A stretch of 64,000 bases of DNA from NCBI GenBank assembly GCA_034440635.1, contig JAOTON010001261.1, positions 1,546,001 to 1,610,000 of the forward strand. The letters are read 5' to 3'. The translations under genes and the position numbers were made by a program. Source of the DNA: Lepas anatifera (taxonomy: Eukaryota > Arthropoda > Thecostraca > Lepadidae). Under the pieces are notes generated by a model. It did not search any database, had not been told where the DNA came from, and was given only the letters and a program-made list of their open reading frames with translations. Position 1 is the stretch's first letter. Each line of letters starts with the position of its first letter. Shown in pieces: positions 11,963 to 23,762 of the stretch.

Positions 11963-12139
11963 TTAACACGCGCACTGGAAGGTGGCCTCGGAGGTCCCCC
12001 ACCTGTTTTTCCAGGTGGCCGGAGAACCGCTCGTAGCCGAAAAACGATACTCGGCCACATTTAACAAAATTCAATAGCGCGTCAATTGGTGAAAATTTTT
12101 GAAAATCGGTGGAAGTTTTTTACTTATACGCTTTCAAAG

Positions 12140-12727
12140 TCATACCTGAATTTTGAGATCGCCGTAATCGCGCAGTCCGACCAGTTCACTTGCATTGGAG
12201 ACCGAGTGGTGACGTCATAACGCCATATAATCGGGTTTATAGGTCAAGGTCACCTCACATAAAGGTCAAGGTCAAGGTCAGAGGTCACAGGTCAAGGTCA
12301 TATCAGCACTTTTCAAGGTCACTGACCTCAGTGCTTGCGGTCAAATGGCGTTACCCGGTCTGACGTATATTATGTTATGACGTCATAGTTAAGGTACCGC
12401 AATGCAAAGGTCAAGGCCAAAGGTCAAAGTCAAAGGTTATTTGAAAAAGTCAAACCTCATTTCCCGCCAAAAATTGCTACAGTGCTAGTCATATTATACA
12501 TTATAAGTAATATACCACATTGCGAGCTTATATGTTAAGGACTTTGAATGACCTTGACCCCAAAACTGTAGGGAAGGTTCTTTGAAACCTTCCTCTATGA
12601 CCCTGTTCCGCCTTTAGATTATTCCCGCCTTTTCTCCGCATAATCACGCCATTTTTCACTCGATCCTTATAATGACCAATATTTGACCTTTATGACCTCT
12701 TTGGCATTGAAGGTATTGACCTAGGTC
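12140..12727 (+). repeat. left arm of an inverted duplication rich in AGGTCA
   Basis: Several blocks recur in the same order, reverse-complemented, at 13465-14030. They include GGTGACGTCAT, TTATGTTATGACGTCATAG, CATTTCCCGCC, CATAATCACGCCATTT and TATTGACCTAGGTC. The arms are clearly diverged, so the duplication is old. Confidence 0.75.
12241..12300 (+). promoter_or_regulatory. tandem nuclear-receptor-type AGGTCA half-sites
   Basis: Perfect AGGTCA hexamers begin at 12241, 12247, 12263, 12269, 12275, 12282, 12289 and 12295. Spacings are 0 or 1 base, apart from one gap, giving DR0 and DR1 direct repeats. Several read TCAAGGTCA, the extended monomer site of FTZ-F1/ERR-type receptors. The DNA is transposon-derived, so function is unproven. 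Confidence 0.7.
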
Positions 12728-12876
12728 CATAGGCGTAGGAATGTCCAGAATATTGGTGGGCCAGCGGGCATTTTGAAGTTATTTCTTTCCAGTCAACGCC
12801 ATAGGGTTAATGGTTAAGAATCATGAATATTGGGGGGGGCATGGCCCCCCTGGCCCACCCCGCTTCTGCGCCTATG
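12728..12876. mobile_element. 149-bp hAT-like MITE (CATAGGCG ends)
   Basis: Ends are CATAGGCGTAGGAA and, reverse-complemented, CATAGGCGCAGAAG. The flanking octamers cctaggtc (12720-12727) and actaggtc (12877-12884) match at 7 of 8. The insertion falls within a near-palindromic target, tattgacctaggtcaata, in the left arm of the inverted duplication. Confidence 0.75.
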
Positions 12877-13031
12877 ACTAGGTCAATACAAATTGGTCAT
12901 GATTTAGTTCACCGTAGCCCCCACCCCCCAAACGGCATTTTTCTACGCCTCTTAGTTTTTGAGATCTTAGGGGAGCGTACCAGGCCCCCCTCCAGTGCGC
13001 GTTAGTGCCAGACCCCTCTCGAGTGCAGGTG

Positions 13032-13464
13032 TTAAGCGGCCAAGCGGCGGTCTGTTTTACAGGGATTTCAAGTCTCCGGAAAATGTTAGGATTTCCATTT
13101 ATTCACATCATCAGATAGCTGAAAAGGACAGTATATTTAAAAAAAACGTCCCTCCACACAAAGTGTGGCGTTGATCACCAGTAGTGGAGTATCGATAACA
13201 CTCATCAACACAATTTAACTTTTGTCGTGGATCCAATACTAAATCGTCCGTGTCTAGGGTAATTTGTGGCGCTGAGCACGAATCTGGCAGCAGAAATGCC
13301 GTATCAGATCAGAATTTCGAGATCCAGTATGTCTGTGTGTCGTCATTGTGCAGGCCTACTAGGCCTCAGCAACCTTGTCAGTGCGAAACCCAAGAGGTCT
13401 AGGAAAATGAACGCTTGGGTGTTTGTGGAGGGTAGAGTATTCTACCCTAAACCTGGTTTTTGAT
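13032..13464. other. spacer between inverted arms
   Basis: Non-coding; no repeat end other than the TTAA at 13032-13035 was recognised. Confidence 0.4.
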
Positions 13465-14030
13465 AGACCTAGGTCAATATATTCAAGGTAAAACGAGGCC
13501 ATATAGGTCAAATTATGTCTGTGCAGGGTAGCCATTGGGAAATGCCGTGATTATGCAATGAGAAGTCGGATATAGAGAGAAAGTGACCTAAAGTAACGGA
13601 GGAAACGTCTGAGGCAATGTTCTCTCGGAAACTTTTAGGTCAAGGCCGTTCAAGGCCATTGACCTTTGACGTCAAAATATTACATTTTGCCTATAACGTA
13701 TACTTCAACTAGCACTATGGCAACCATTGGGCGGGAAATAAGGTTTGACCTTGACCTATGACCTTTGACTTGAACCTGCGACCTTGAGCTCAAGATTGAG
13801 TGGCCTAGCCTATGACGTCATAACATAATAAACGTCATATTAGGCGACGTTATCCGACCGAAGGTACTAGGATCAATGACCTTGAAATGGTGGTATGACC
13901 TTGACCTGTGACTTTTTACTTAGACTTGACCTTCAAGGGAGGTGACTCTGACATAAAATCCTCATCATATAATGTTGCGACGTCACCCCTCTGTCTACAA
14001 ATACCGACGAGCTTGTGCGACCGAGGGCAA
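13465..14030 (-). repeat. right arm of the AGGTCA-rich inverted duplication
   Basis: In reverse complement this matches 12140-12727 block by block, including TGACGTCA at 13813-13820 opposite 12378-12385 and runs of TGACCT. No TTAA-bounded ends survive here, so it may be a truncated second copy of the element to its left. Confidence 0.7.
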
Positions 14031-16873
14031 GCCTTGTTCAATGTACAATGTTCTTACACTTGAATGCGAGGTAGTCTTCCGTTGCAATAAATTCAAATGT
14101 ATAGTGATAAACTGCATTGTCTGGGTGCAGCTAACCCGGGTTCCCGACATACTTGATTCAGATTTTTCCACAAAGGGTTAGGCTCATGACTGTGTGTGGC
14201 AAGTGTCGGGGCCGTACACCAGGTATGCTCTGGGGAAGAAACCAGGTCCGATGGAAAAAAACGGTTACTAAATTTGAAACCAGTGGCATCGAAATAGGTG
14301 TTCACGTACCGGATCCATTTTGGCTGTTGACCTGTGTAATTTGAATCCGATCTTGATAACGATATTGATAACTTCTAAAACTATAACTCTATAACATTTT
14401 CCGAGGACGGTGACTTATCTAACGATAACTCAATTGCGAATCCAGCAACTCCGATTAAACAATAATTATAACGATAGCTATTTTTGGATATTATCCAGCG
14501 CGCAGAATACATTTGGTTCATTCTAGATGTAGGTATTAAATAACATTTTGTTTTACAAATCTACAAAATCATAATATTTTGTAATATTACCCTTAAAGGA
14601 AGTCTCAGCTAAAGGGTAAAAATGTGGTTTTGTTAACGTTAACATGTACTGAACAAACAGAGCAGCTACACACAAACTAGCCAGATGTATCATTCCCCTC
14701 ACGTTAGCCAGGATTCATGTGACGGCTACTGTGCAGTCAGCCGCGGTCGGCACCGAGGCATAAACTGAACATCCGGCTCACCCAACTGTGCAGGCTCCCC
14801 TGGGGGTCAGAGATAGGAGGTTACCCTGAATTATGACCCCCAAGGACAGAAATTCGGGGCAACGCTCCTAATTATATTACAATACGCATTTGCAAGGTTT
14901 GTTAAACAGAAATCTTTAAGTGAGAAAGGGCTGATAAAATTCGTTTGAATAGGATGGGGCAGGACTGGCCAGTTTGCGTCGCTCTGGCATTTGCCATAGC
15001 ATAACTTAAAAGTGCGCTCTATAAGTCGCCGAGAGGCGGTCTTCCGATACACGGTCGCTGGCATCCCCTCGATGTTCGATGCCCCCCCCCGCCACCTCTC
15101 TCCCCACGTTGTCTGTCCAGCACGCCCCCCTCGCTGTTCTTCCCCGCTCCGGTAAAAATCTTTGAAATATAGCACTCCGCAATCAAATTTTCAACCGTTT
15201 TTCGTTCTGACTGTCTGTTTCGTGCTTTTTCTACTTGTGTATATGAACCCTGAACCTAAGTATGGTTTCAATTAAATGATAAATGGGTCCTCAGCACTTT
15301 CAGTGTTATTTTTGCGAAGTCCTTTATAGCAACTAGCATATTTATAGCATCTTCTGCTTTCCTGTGTCCGTCTAAAAATATAAACATGTACGGCTCCAAA
15401 AAGTTTCCAAAGAGTTCTCATTGTCGATGGGCCAACAACGAGGACTCCAACAATGTGATTTCGCTTATCGATAATCGATCATTGTAGACTGAGAAAACTT
15501 TATCGGTGATCACCGCCTTGATGCTATAGTTTTCGAGGGAAGTTAGAGGGGTGCCCACCACTGACGATCATTGGCAGAAACCGAAACGGCGCAAAGCATG
15601 CCGCGCAAATGTCAAAATCCAGACAATCATCTTTCGGTCAATCATTGTTCGTTCGGAAATGCACATTTTGACTGGTGAAGACACTGCCGATTCTGCTCTA
15701 TAGCATGCAAGTTTTGAAAAAACGCAACTCCACACTGAAAACCGGTGGAGAACCCGTAGAGTTCTTGCACTTAACTTGCACCATATCAATAATCGGACAG
15801 CAAATTTTAAGACCTGTCAGGGTTCTCAACGAGACTGATAGGGGTTCTCATATCGAGACGTGATGCGCTTCTTTATGTTCTTCGGTGAGACGTATTTCAT
15901 TTCTTTCAGGAGAATTCAAACAGTTCTCAGCTGTCTTAAGAATATTCTGTGAGGACCCTTTCCCGTTTTTAGAGTTTTCTAGAAGAAGCCGTATCCATCT
16001 TTCAAGAAGTAATAGATTCTCGAAATTTTCACGCTGCGTCTACTCTGAGAACGACTACCTTTCTTCTTGAAGACGTGCTAAGATTCTTTCATATGGTGCT
16101 TAAAGGAGGAATACCGCTAGCTTCACGTACATTATCCGCTTATTCGTAGCACTTAGCAATTAGGTCTAAGGCCGGATCACAAGTCACATTTTTGATAAGC
16201 TCCACTGTTGTGGTGGAGTTAATCAGAAACATGACCTCGTGTTTTAGTCTCAGCCAAATTGTTAAGCACTTAGAAAAAAACGGATAATTCACACAGAACT
16301 AAAGCTGAAAATGGGTATACGTAACCGTGACTTCTCCAAACGAATGGGATGCCAAAGAAGTGAAACTGGTGTGGTGAGGCATGGAAAATCACGCCAAAGT
16401 TAATAAAATGCACTGGTGTTCAATCAAATATTTATAGACTCTTAAAGATTCACTTGGCGACAAAACAACACAATGCGTTTTCTTTATATTGTAACAGAAA
16501 CGGATCAAAATTGTTATGATGTGGCCTGGAAACAGTGAAGGCACATGACGTCAGTAGGGAGGTCGAACGCCCCTTTAAAGGGAGCATAACTAATGATCAG
16601 CCCTTTATGTCTGCAGATAAAAGAAGATATCTGTTCACAAACGCACAGGATTTGCGTGAGGCCCACTCACGTCCCGCATCTCCTGTAAAAGCTGCTGATC
16701 TCCGAGGACTAGGCTGACTTCCTCGATTTTCAGCTTTGACGAACCACCAGCCCAGCAGTCCCGAGCAGGCTTTTAATGACCGCCACTTGTTCTGCAGAGG
16801 CATGCCTCTGAAAAAGGAAATAAGTCTGCTCAAAACACGCGAAAAATGGACCAAAAACACCCAAACGTTTGAG
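14031..16873. other. no gene; AT-rich, no clear repeat
   Basis: The region contains GATAAC-like motifs around 14354-14480 and GTTCTC/GAGAAC motifs at 15700-16080. A TTTAAAGGGAGC end-like sequence at about 16574 resembles a TTAA-element terminus, but no partner was found. No protein-like frame. Confidence 0.4.
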
Positions 16874-16877
16874 TTAA

Positions 16878-17670
16878 AGGGAAATACGCGAAAACAATTT
16901 TATTGGCTAGATCGAAAGGTCACAAAAAGTTATTTCAGAAGTCCTATTCTCATGTTTGCGAATTCTGCCTGCAAATGCCTTAAAATTGCTCTCAAAGTCA
17001 ACATTTCTAGACGACTTTATCGGTACACCTCATATCGATGTATATGACGTACACACGGCTAGGGCTACCAATTTCTCTAAGAATTAGGTCATATCTATCC
17101 TGAACAGTGATGTAGAACATTGGACTACTACAGAAAAAATACTTTAGAAAAACAACATTCCAAAACTCTTTTGAAACAGAAATATAGGACTTAACAGAAA
17201 TCACAATTAACCAATCAGAAGCCTAGAAATTATCAAACCGGGGTCACGTGACCAATCTGACGCCAAAGTTTTGTCATCCTGGGGCTGAAGCAGAAAATTA
17301 ATCAAGACCCGAGGTACAAAACCGCTGAAGACTTGAGTAATTATGTTTTTTCCGTTTCTAGGGAAAACTAATTCATTTTGTAGTTTAGTTCATTTTGTAG
17401 TTGAATTAATGAATTCAAATACAAATACAGGAGAACAGACATTTGTACAATAAAAAAACATTACTTTTCAACTTTAAATAGTTTTCCAAAAGTAAGTGAT
17501 GGGTATGGGCATGGGTAAGTGATGGGCATTTTATCGAAACTGTTAGCCTATTTCGATAAGTGAGTGGCCTCCCAAAATTTTATCGAAGGTACAAAAATAA
17601 TTGATGGTTTTGTTATCAGGATTTTTCAAATAGCAAGAAACCACAATAATAATTTTTCGCGTATCTCCCT
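16878..17670. mobile_element. TTAA-flanked MITE with AGGGAAATACGCG ends
   Basis: The left end AGGGAAATACGCGAAAA and the reverse complement of the right end, AGGGAGATACGCGAAAAA, form inverted repeats between TTAA at 16874-16877 and 17671-17674. The 793-bp body is AT-rich and non-coding. The ends resemble the AGGGAATG element at 4790 only in the first five bases. Confidence 0.8.
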
Positions 17671-17673
17671 TTA

Positions 17674-17813
17674 ATGTGGCAGATCCAAGACTTCATTTGA
17701 GAGGGGGTGGGGGCTGGGAGCCTGCCCCGCCAGCACCTCAAACAGCATCCAGATATGCATTTACTATTGGGGCTCGGACATTTTAAGGGGCAGGTCTTTT
17801 GGATCCGCCACTG
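17674..17813. mobile_element. hAT-like MITE (CAGTGGCGGATCC family), left end eroded
   Basis: It begins GTGGCAGATCCAAGA and ends GGATCCGCCACTG, with the family's G-rich/C-rich body between. It directly abuts the TTAA element. The first bases differ from CAG and no target duplication was found. Confidence 0.6.
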
Positions 17814-20800
17814 GTCTGTTCTATTTGAGCATTAAGATGCCGGTTCATAAGCTATATTTTACCAGCTTTATTTTAAAGATATATCAGAGAAATATGAGGG
17901 ATGCATAGACCGATCTATGGGACAAAGAGACCTTTTAAAGACTTTTGCCACCACTTTGCCCAACCGACTATCGATGCCCCTGGAGATCAATGACACTTTC
18001 TGAAAGGTCAATGGAGGCCCCCATAAATGTCACTTCCTTCCCGGGAAGCAGAATAAGCGCTATCGCGATCGGATTTGGCGCCCAACGGATAAATTTGTGT
18101 CGCCCCTGGCATTGGCGTCCCCCAGGTCTGGATGATGCCCTGGACATGTGTTCTCCCCTGATCGGCAATTCAAGATCGCCTATGGACGGATGGACAAAAC
18201 CAACCCTCCCCTTCTTCCCAAACCCCGCATCTCACAGGAAGACGGTAAAGTCAACCTAACTGCACATCGCCAGTGGATCCCGTGACCCTTCTTCAAAGCG
18301 CACAGCGTTTTGTGCTTTTGTTGTTCAGAAACACTACGTTTTTGAATTTTTCCAGGGCTGGCCCCATCCAAACGTTTTGCCAGGTCTGCCACAAAGTGTC
18401 GGTGGTACCACAGTTTTGTACAAAGATGCAAATTTTCCATAGGCCAGTAGCCACATTTAGTTACCATACACGACAGTTGTTACCAATTAACAAAGTGCCG
18501 TCACACTTACCTTAACAAAACAGGCGCCAGATGCTCCACTTCTCAACTCCCGGAGCTTCCCACGCAATGAACCATCCGCTGTCGCGTCGTTGTGTTGCCA
18601 TGGCGACGCAGCCCAGCAGCGTCACGCACGCGCACAATCAGCTGAGACCATTCCCGAGAAGTAGTTCGAGAACGCTATCCCTTCTTTGCGTTCTTTACGA
18701 AGAAACTAAAATCGATGTATTTGAGTGCCGGTGCTCGCCTCTTCTCTTGCATGAGAACGGTCCCAATGGGTTCTCATCCGAAAGATACGTGGGGCTTCTT
18801 ACACTTTCCCGCCAAAATGCAAAGAACTCAATGAGGTATTGGGATAGAACAGGGAGACACCACTGGCTTCTAATGGGAGAAGTTTGTGGCCAAGTTCTCC
18901 TGGGGGTTTTGAGTGCATAACAATGGATATATAATATCATGGAGTTGTTTTACCCACCATCCTTGAAGCACAATTTCAGCAGTGCATGGCTCACATAATG
19001 TAGAAATAAACTCACAGGAATGGGTCTGGCGGCGTTGAAGTTTTCCTCCAGATAAGTATGATTGAGCTCATAAACTCCATTCTTGACGCTTTTCATAAAC
19101 ATTAACACGGGCAAAAAGGTGAGGGGGCCAGTCCAGTCTGCTACTGGCAAGAAACTTTCCCTCTAGAACCAAATGAAGGAGGAGGGGTGGGCTCAATGGT
19201 ACCACCTGCTCTGACTGATCCCCAAATTTACCGAATTTGCCCAATTTGTCTGAAATCTGATTTTTTGGGATGAGAAGTAGTGGGCCAGCTCCCATTGCCC
19301 CCCCTCTCCTATTCCGACGGTTATAACGCTTTAATCGAACACAGTTGGTTTACCTTCAGCCCGCAATCATATGAAGGCTGCCGGCGGTTTAGCCTTGCCT
19401 TGTTTGTGTTCTTTTATCCGCTGAGTTGGTTGAGTGATGTAATTTTGATCATGTTTGACTTAATAAAAAATGTGGTGTTGTTGCCGAGAAATGCAGTCCA
19501 GACAGGCTGAATGCCCTCTCCACACAGCAGCAAGCCTGCTGTCAACTTCCGTTATTTCGTTCTCTCCTGTAAAGAAATTCTGTTCGTCGTTGTTTGGAGA
19601 GAAAATTTCAGTTGTCTGGATGTTCTGCAGCCGTCACCCGCCCAGGAGATAATGAAGCAAATTCCTACGAAGTACTGCGTGAGAAGTATAGCACCCGCAT
19701 AAAGTTAGCAAACGGAACTGCCCACCGCACGCTGCAATTTCAATAGTTCTTGCTACAACTTCTGCGGCACGGATTCAGACCTGGAGGAGACCGGGCGGGG
19801 GAGGAGTCAGAGTGAGAAATAAAACTAAGCCTTAACGGCTCTCCGGAAAAACGCGACCTGTGTACACTCACGTTGATAAACGGCAAAAAAACCGAAGTGC
19901 TATATCGGGTGCTACGACTTCGGGGGCACCGTTCCCTCTGGTTCAGTAGTTTTGGGGTACGCCCCAGCGTCTCCCTATGTCGACGCCCATGGAGCCTTGC
20001 CTATTCAAAGCTGTTAATCACGGGACTTCCATGGGCTAGATAGAATACCCAAAGTGTCGATGACATTGAATAAATTGACGTCGCTGAACGTCGAATTCAT
20101 GCTTTGCTGCATGCGTAACTGGAGCGTTTGAATTTCTCACATTTTAAATCTAAAAGAGATAAGGGATGTCCATGATGTAATCTTCTCGGGGAGATTACCA
20201 GGATGGCTGATAATCTCTTGTCGTTTTCACATGTAATTAAACAGTAGCCGTGCCGGGCACTACATTCCGAGGGAGAGCAAATAGTTAAAATCTGGAAAAG
20301 ATATAGTGGCTTCAACATGAAAAATATACAAATCAGGTGTTTTGAAGGAGGCTTGTGGGGGCAAGGCCAGGATGCCCTCTCAGGAGCCACTCTTGTACTT
20401 GGCAGTCTTTGCAAGTCACGTGGGGGTAAACTCAGCTGATTTTGTACCCTAAACTTCTGTTTGGATAAAATATGCTTTATCACTTAAGTTACATACATTC
20501 TGTAATTATTGAAAAAGTTCCAAGGGCATTGGCAAGACTGGGCATTGCAATACCCCTGCCACTTAATGATGGTGTGCCATAAACATCATCACAGATTCCG
20601 ACGGCGCACGGGCCTCTGCATCCCATCGCCGAACAAATATGCACACTGCGCTGCATAGCCTGCCAAATTCGGAGGGCACTCACACTTTCTCAAAACAGCC
20701 TGCAGGATCGTGCTTGCTTGCGTTTGATATACTGTATTATGCAGCACCCCACAGAGGACAATATGCATGAATTTGCTGAGCATTTACATACAACTCCATC

Positions 20801-21145
20801 AACTGTCACCGCGACACCTTCCGACTGCGCGGTTGTGACAAATACGGCGTTTCAGTTCGCAGAACTCAGCAAGAAAGCCTCGTCTAAACGTGCTTGTTTA
20901 GTTAGATTGCTCCAGTACTGTGGTTTCACACCTAGTCACGGATGAGTTGCATTGATGAGTTTCTTTTTATATGAAATCAGGCCTCAAATTACTGTCTTTC
21001 AGCTATTGTATGTATGTACGTTCTGAACCGAGGTATACCTGATGACCTAACTCTAACCTTCTGACGACAAAATATTTGATCCCTAGAAAAGTGTTGGGTG
21101 TCGGTGTACCAGGGTTGCACGTGTCTTTTTGACTCCACCGTTACC
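17814..21145. other. no gene recognised
   Basis: Over 3 kb without a convincing frame. A 129-codon frame at 18531-18920 has no recognisable domain. Apart from the X-box-like site at 18594, I see nothing to assign. Confidence 0.4.
18594..18607. promoter_or_regulatory. X-box-like (RFX) palindrome
   Basis: GTTGCCATGGCGAC differs by one base from the palindromic RFX consensus GTTGCCATGGCAAC and lies in a locally CpG-rich patch. RFX sites mark promoters of ciliary and other genes. No gene was found next to it. Confidence 0.35.
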
Positions 21146-22207
21146 CATTGGCGGATCCAGGAGCAGCTTTTGGAGGTAGCCAAACCAAGGTTTTAGGGGG
21201 CTAAATGGCGAAACCATTTTATTTAACACGCGCATTGACGGGGGTCTGAGCCACTTTCGCTTTGACGGGGGCCGGTACCCCCCCCCCCCCCCTAAGATCT
21301 CGAGAACCACGGTAGGTAGCGAAAAACGGCAAACGGTGTTGGGCTGCCCATCTACTTCTCCATCGAAAACATTTGAACCATTGTTTTGTCAGGTCCCATT
21401 TAAGGTCACGAGAGGTCAAAACATGCCGTCATACGGATAACATGTAAATTAAATTTTCGGTCATCACATCTGAACAAGTAAAGATAGAGCAAAACAATTT
21501 AAACTATATGAATCCTCTCAGCAAGCCAAATCGAATAATATATAATTTGACCTTCCTAGGTCAAATCAAGGATTTGACCTGACCTGAGGTCAGGTCAGGG
21601 TCAAATTATATAAAATGCATATCGTTAGAACTGCAAAGCCCAGGCAAGTCTAATGCAGCTGAAATAAATGCTCTATCACTATCCGTTACTGAGTTATTAC
21701 GTAAAAACCATTTTCCCATGTATTTCCAATGGAGAGGTCATGCCTCGTTCCTGACCTTAGGTCATCGATATAAAAAATACCGGAACATATTTTAGAGAAC
21801 TCGATATCAAAAATACCGGAACATATTTTAGAGAACTAGGTGGGGCCATTATGTGATATGAGTTTCAATCGGATAAGTTCACCCTGCTCCGACTTATGCT
21901 ATCTTAAACTTTTCTTGAAGTCGGGTCACTTGACCTGTACTGGTGACCTGACCTGAGATGGTCTAACCTTAAAATTTTCACAGAAGTTTTAAGAATGATA
22001 AGGGAAAAGGTATGCCAAGTACGGTGGCGCTACGCGCCGCCGTTTTTCTGCTATCGCCGAAAAACCCGAGGGGGCGGGTACCCGCCCCCGTCAATGCGCG
22101 TGTTAAAAAACGGCCAAAATTCGGTTCTCTGGGGAGGCCACAAGATACTGTTTCTGGCTTTGGCAAGGCCACGGCACCTTTGTCCCCCCCTGTTGAATCT
22201 GCCAGCG
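21146..22207. mobile_element. hAT-like MITE split by a TTAA element
   Basis: The outer left part starts CATTGGCGGATCCAGGAG, and the outer right part ends with TTGAATCTGCCAGCG, the inverted counterpart. The two halves (21146-21236 and about 22103-22207) are separated by the TTAA element at 21237-22102, so the hAT-like copy was there first. Outer ends are diverged. Confidence 0.5.
21237..22102 (+). mobile_element. TTAA-flanked element, CACGCGCATTGACGG ends
   Basis: Ends CACGCGCATTGACGGGGG and CCCCCGTCAATGCGCGTG are perfect inverted repeats between TTAA at 21233-21236 and 22103-22106. The left side carries a second, inner CTTTGACGGGGG repeat, then GGTACC-type, CTAAGATCTCGAG. The interior is rich in TGACCT/AGGTCA. 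A 36-bp block (21765-21800) is tandemly duplicated at 21801-21836. The copies at 32399 and 61453 are inverted relative to this one. Non-coding, 866 bp. Confidence 0.9.
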
Positions 22208-22587
22208 TCATTGCCCTAGTAGAAGGCGATCCCCCCTCATGTTCAGCCAATCGTGAGGATTACGCCCATCACCACCAAGGGGCTTATGGATCATGAGTGA
22301 GGGCTTAATTTGATCCTGCAGATTAATCTAAGAACTAATTAGTTTTCTATATACAATAATTAATTTTTCCCGGTGTTTCGATGAATGATTATGAAAAAAT
22401 CAACACGTCAATAATACACATAGTCATGAATTAATAAAATGACGATGGAAACCCAAAATGTTAAATAACTATTACAGCGAATGTACCTTAAAGCCTTGAT
22501 AACGCCGTCATTAGGCGCATATTATACTCGTGAACATATCCGCCTTGTAAAAAGGTGTGTTCGGAAGGTAAATCGGCGAGTTTGTGA
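22208..22587. other. no feature recognised
   Basis: AT-rich non-coding DNA. Confidence 0.4.
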
Positions 22588-22760
22588 GTGGCGCAGTCGG
22601 CTGGTGCGCGTGTGCGACTCGATCACGTGACCTGTGCAGTGAACAAAGGGTCGCGGGGTCGAGCCAACCGAGGGGAGGGTTTAGGCTCCTGCCCTAACCT
22701 CGGCCTAGTTGTTCGACGCCATAGTTGGTACGTTGGCAAACCGCAAGAAAATGAAAAACA
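22588..22760 (+). mobile_element. tRNA-derived SINE
   Basis: GTGGCGCAGTCGGCTGGTGC resembles a pol III box A, and GGTCGCGGGGTCGAGCC resembles a diverged box B. The 3' part, TTCGACGCCATAGTTGGTACG, is the shared tail of the SINE at 10747 in diverged form. An A-rich end follows. Confidence 0.6.
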
Positions 22761-23584
22761 ACAAAAAGCACAAGAAATTAAACTGTGTTATAACAGCAAA
22801 GTGCTGGCTTCCAATAACTTAAGGAAGTTTGACGGTTTCTAGACTGAAAATATGATAACTGCTAAAATATGATAACTGAAAATATGATACCTTGTTTTCT
22901 GCTAGCAGAAATACCCGCATGCAAAAATTTTGCATTCGAAACCTAATTCGGATTTCAAATAGTCTTGTAACAGTGCTATTGACAAGTGCGGGTTACTCTC
23001 AACATTTCACCATTGCCAATTTTCTCAACAACAATCAAGTAGTGCTAGGCAGTTCACCAACAATAATGCCGGTGCCACTTACGTAGACCGCAGTACTGTG
23101 GCGGGAGGACAATATAATGAACCTCAGTTGAGTTCCAGAATTATCGGAGGGATGTCCCTCTGGTTCACCAGTTTGGGGGCCGCGACCCCCGTTCCTTTGC
23201 TTTCAACTGTCATGCGCTGTCCATGTGGTAGTGGCTTTATGACGTCCACATTTCTACAGGTCCAACTGTGAGGAGCGTCTAACCATTACTGGGTGAGAAC
23301 TGACATCCTACGTCAGCACAGCACCGTTTGTCACAACAGCTGCAAGAAAAAATCACTCAGCACGTGCTTTTCTTTCGCAAGGACACGTTTGGGATCATTA
23401 AAGGTGATAATGAAGTTTCACGCTTTAAGATAAAGTCCTAGTTTTGAAGTTTAGGCGGCAAATGTGAATATCATCTAGCAATTTTCGTTCATGCGGTATT
23501 TGTGCACATTATGCATTTGATTTGCACTTTACACATGCAAGTGTTGCTTCTTTGGAAGACTAGCATAGGCGAAATGCGTGACTT
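22761..23584. other. no feature recognised
   Basis: AT-rich at first. A G/C-skewed patch at 23100-23200 resembles MITE interiors but has no clear ends. Confidence 0.35.
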
Positions 23585-23762
23585 GGTGCGTAACGTCCTT
23601 CTCTTCTCAGCCGCCGGTCCCGGGTTCAAGTCCCGGCGTAGCCTCCGAATAAGTTAATTTGATACCCAAATCCCTCCCAAAAGGGTGGGAGTTGGCGACG
23701 TCGTATGACCTCGGAGGCTGGTGGATCGCTGAGCCCCATTGCGCTTAGGATTATGATTGGGA
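23585..23762 (+). mobile_element. tRNA-derived SINE
   Basis: CCGGGTTCAAGTCCCGGCG is an excellent pol III box B and T-arm. The 3' body has GACGTCGTATGACCTCGGAGG and GATCGCTGAGCCCCATTG, homologous to the tail of the SINEs at 10747 and 49411. Box A is weak. Confidence 0.7.

Larger units (their letters stand above)
11967..13031 (-). mobile_element. TTAA-flanked element with AGGTCA repeats
   Basis: TTAA at 11963-11966 and 13032-13035 bounds a segment starting CACGCGCACTGG and ending AGTGCAGGTG. The inner right end (GAGATCTTAGGGG, GGTACG-type, CCAGTGCGCGTTA) parallels the 21237, 32399 and 61453 elements, which carry CTAAGATCTCGAG at the same place. The strand given follows that landmark relative to the 21237 copy. 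The interior is dense in AGGTCA half-sites and TGACGTCA. A 149-bp hAT-like MITE sits inside. Ends are more diverged than in the other copies. Confidence 0.6.

Noticed and set aside
15700..16080. Recurrent GTTCTC/GAGAAC motifs as a repeat family
   Set aside because: Spacing is irregular and no unit could be aligned; probably compositional.
16570..16600. cctttaaagggagc as a TTAA-element end
   Set aside because: It looks like an AGGGA-type terminus, but no matching inverted end was found within a plausible distance.
18531..18920. 129-codon frame downstream of the X-box
   Set aside because: No domain or splice structure and it spans mixed-composition DNA; kept only as unassigned.
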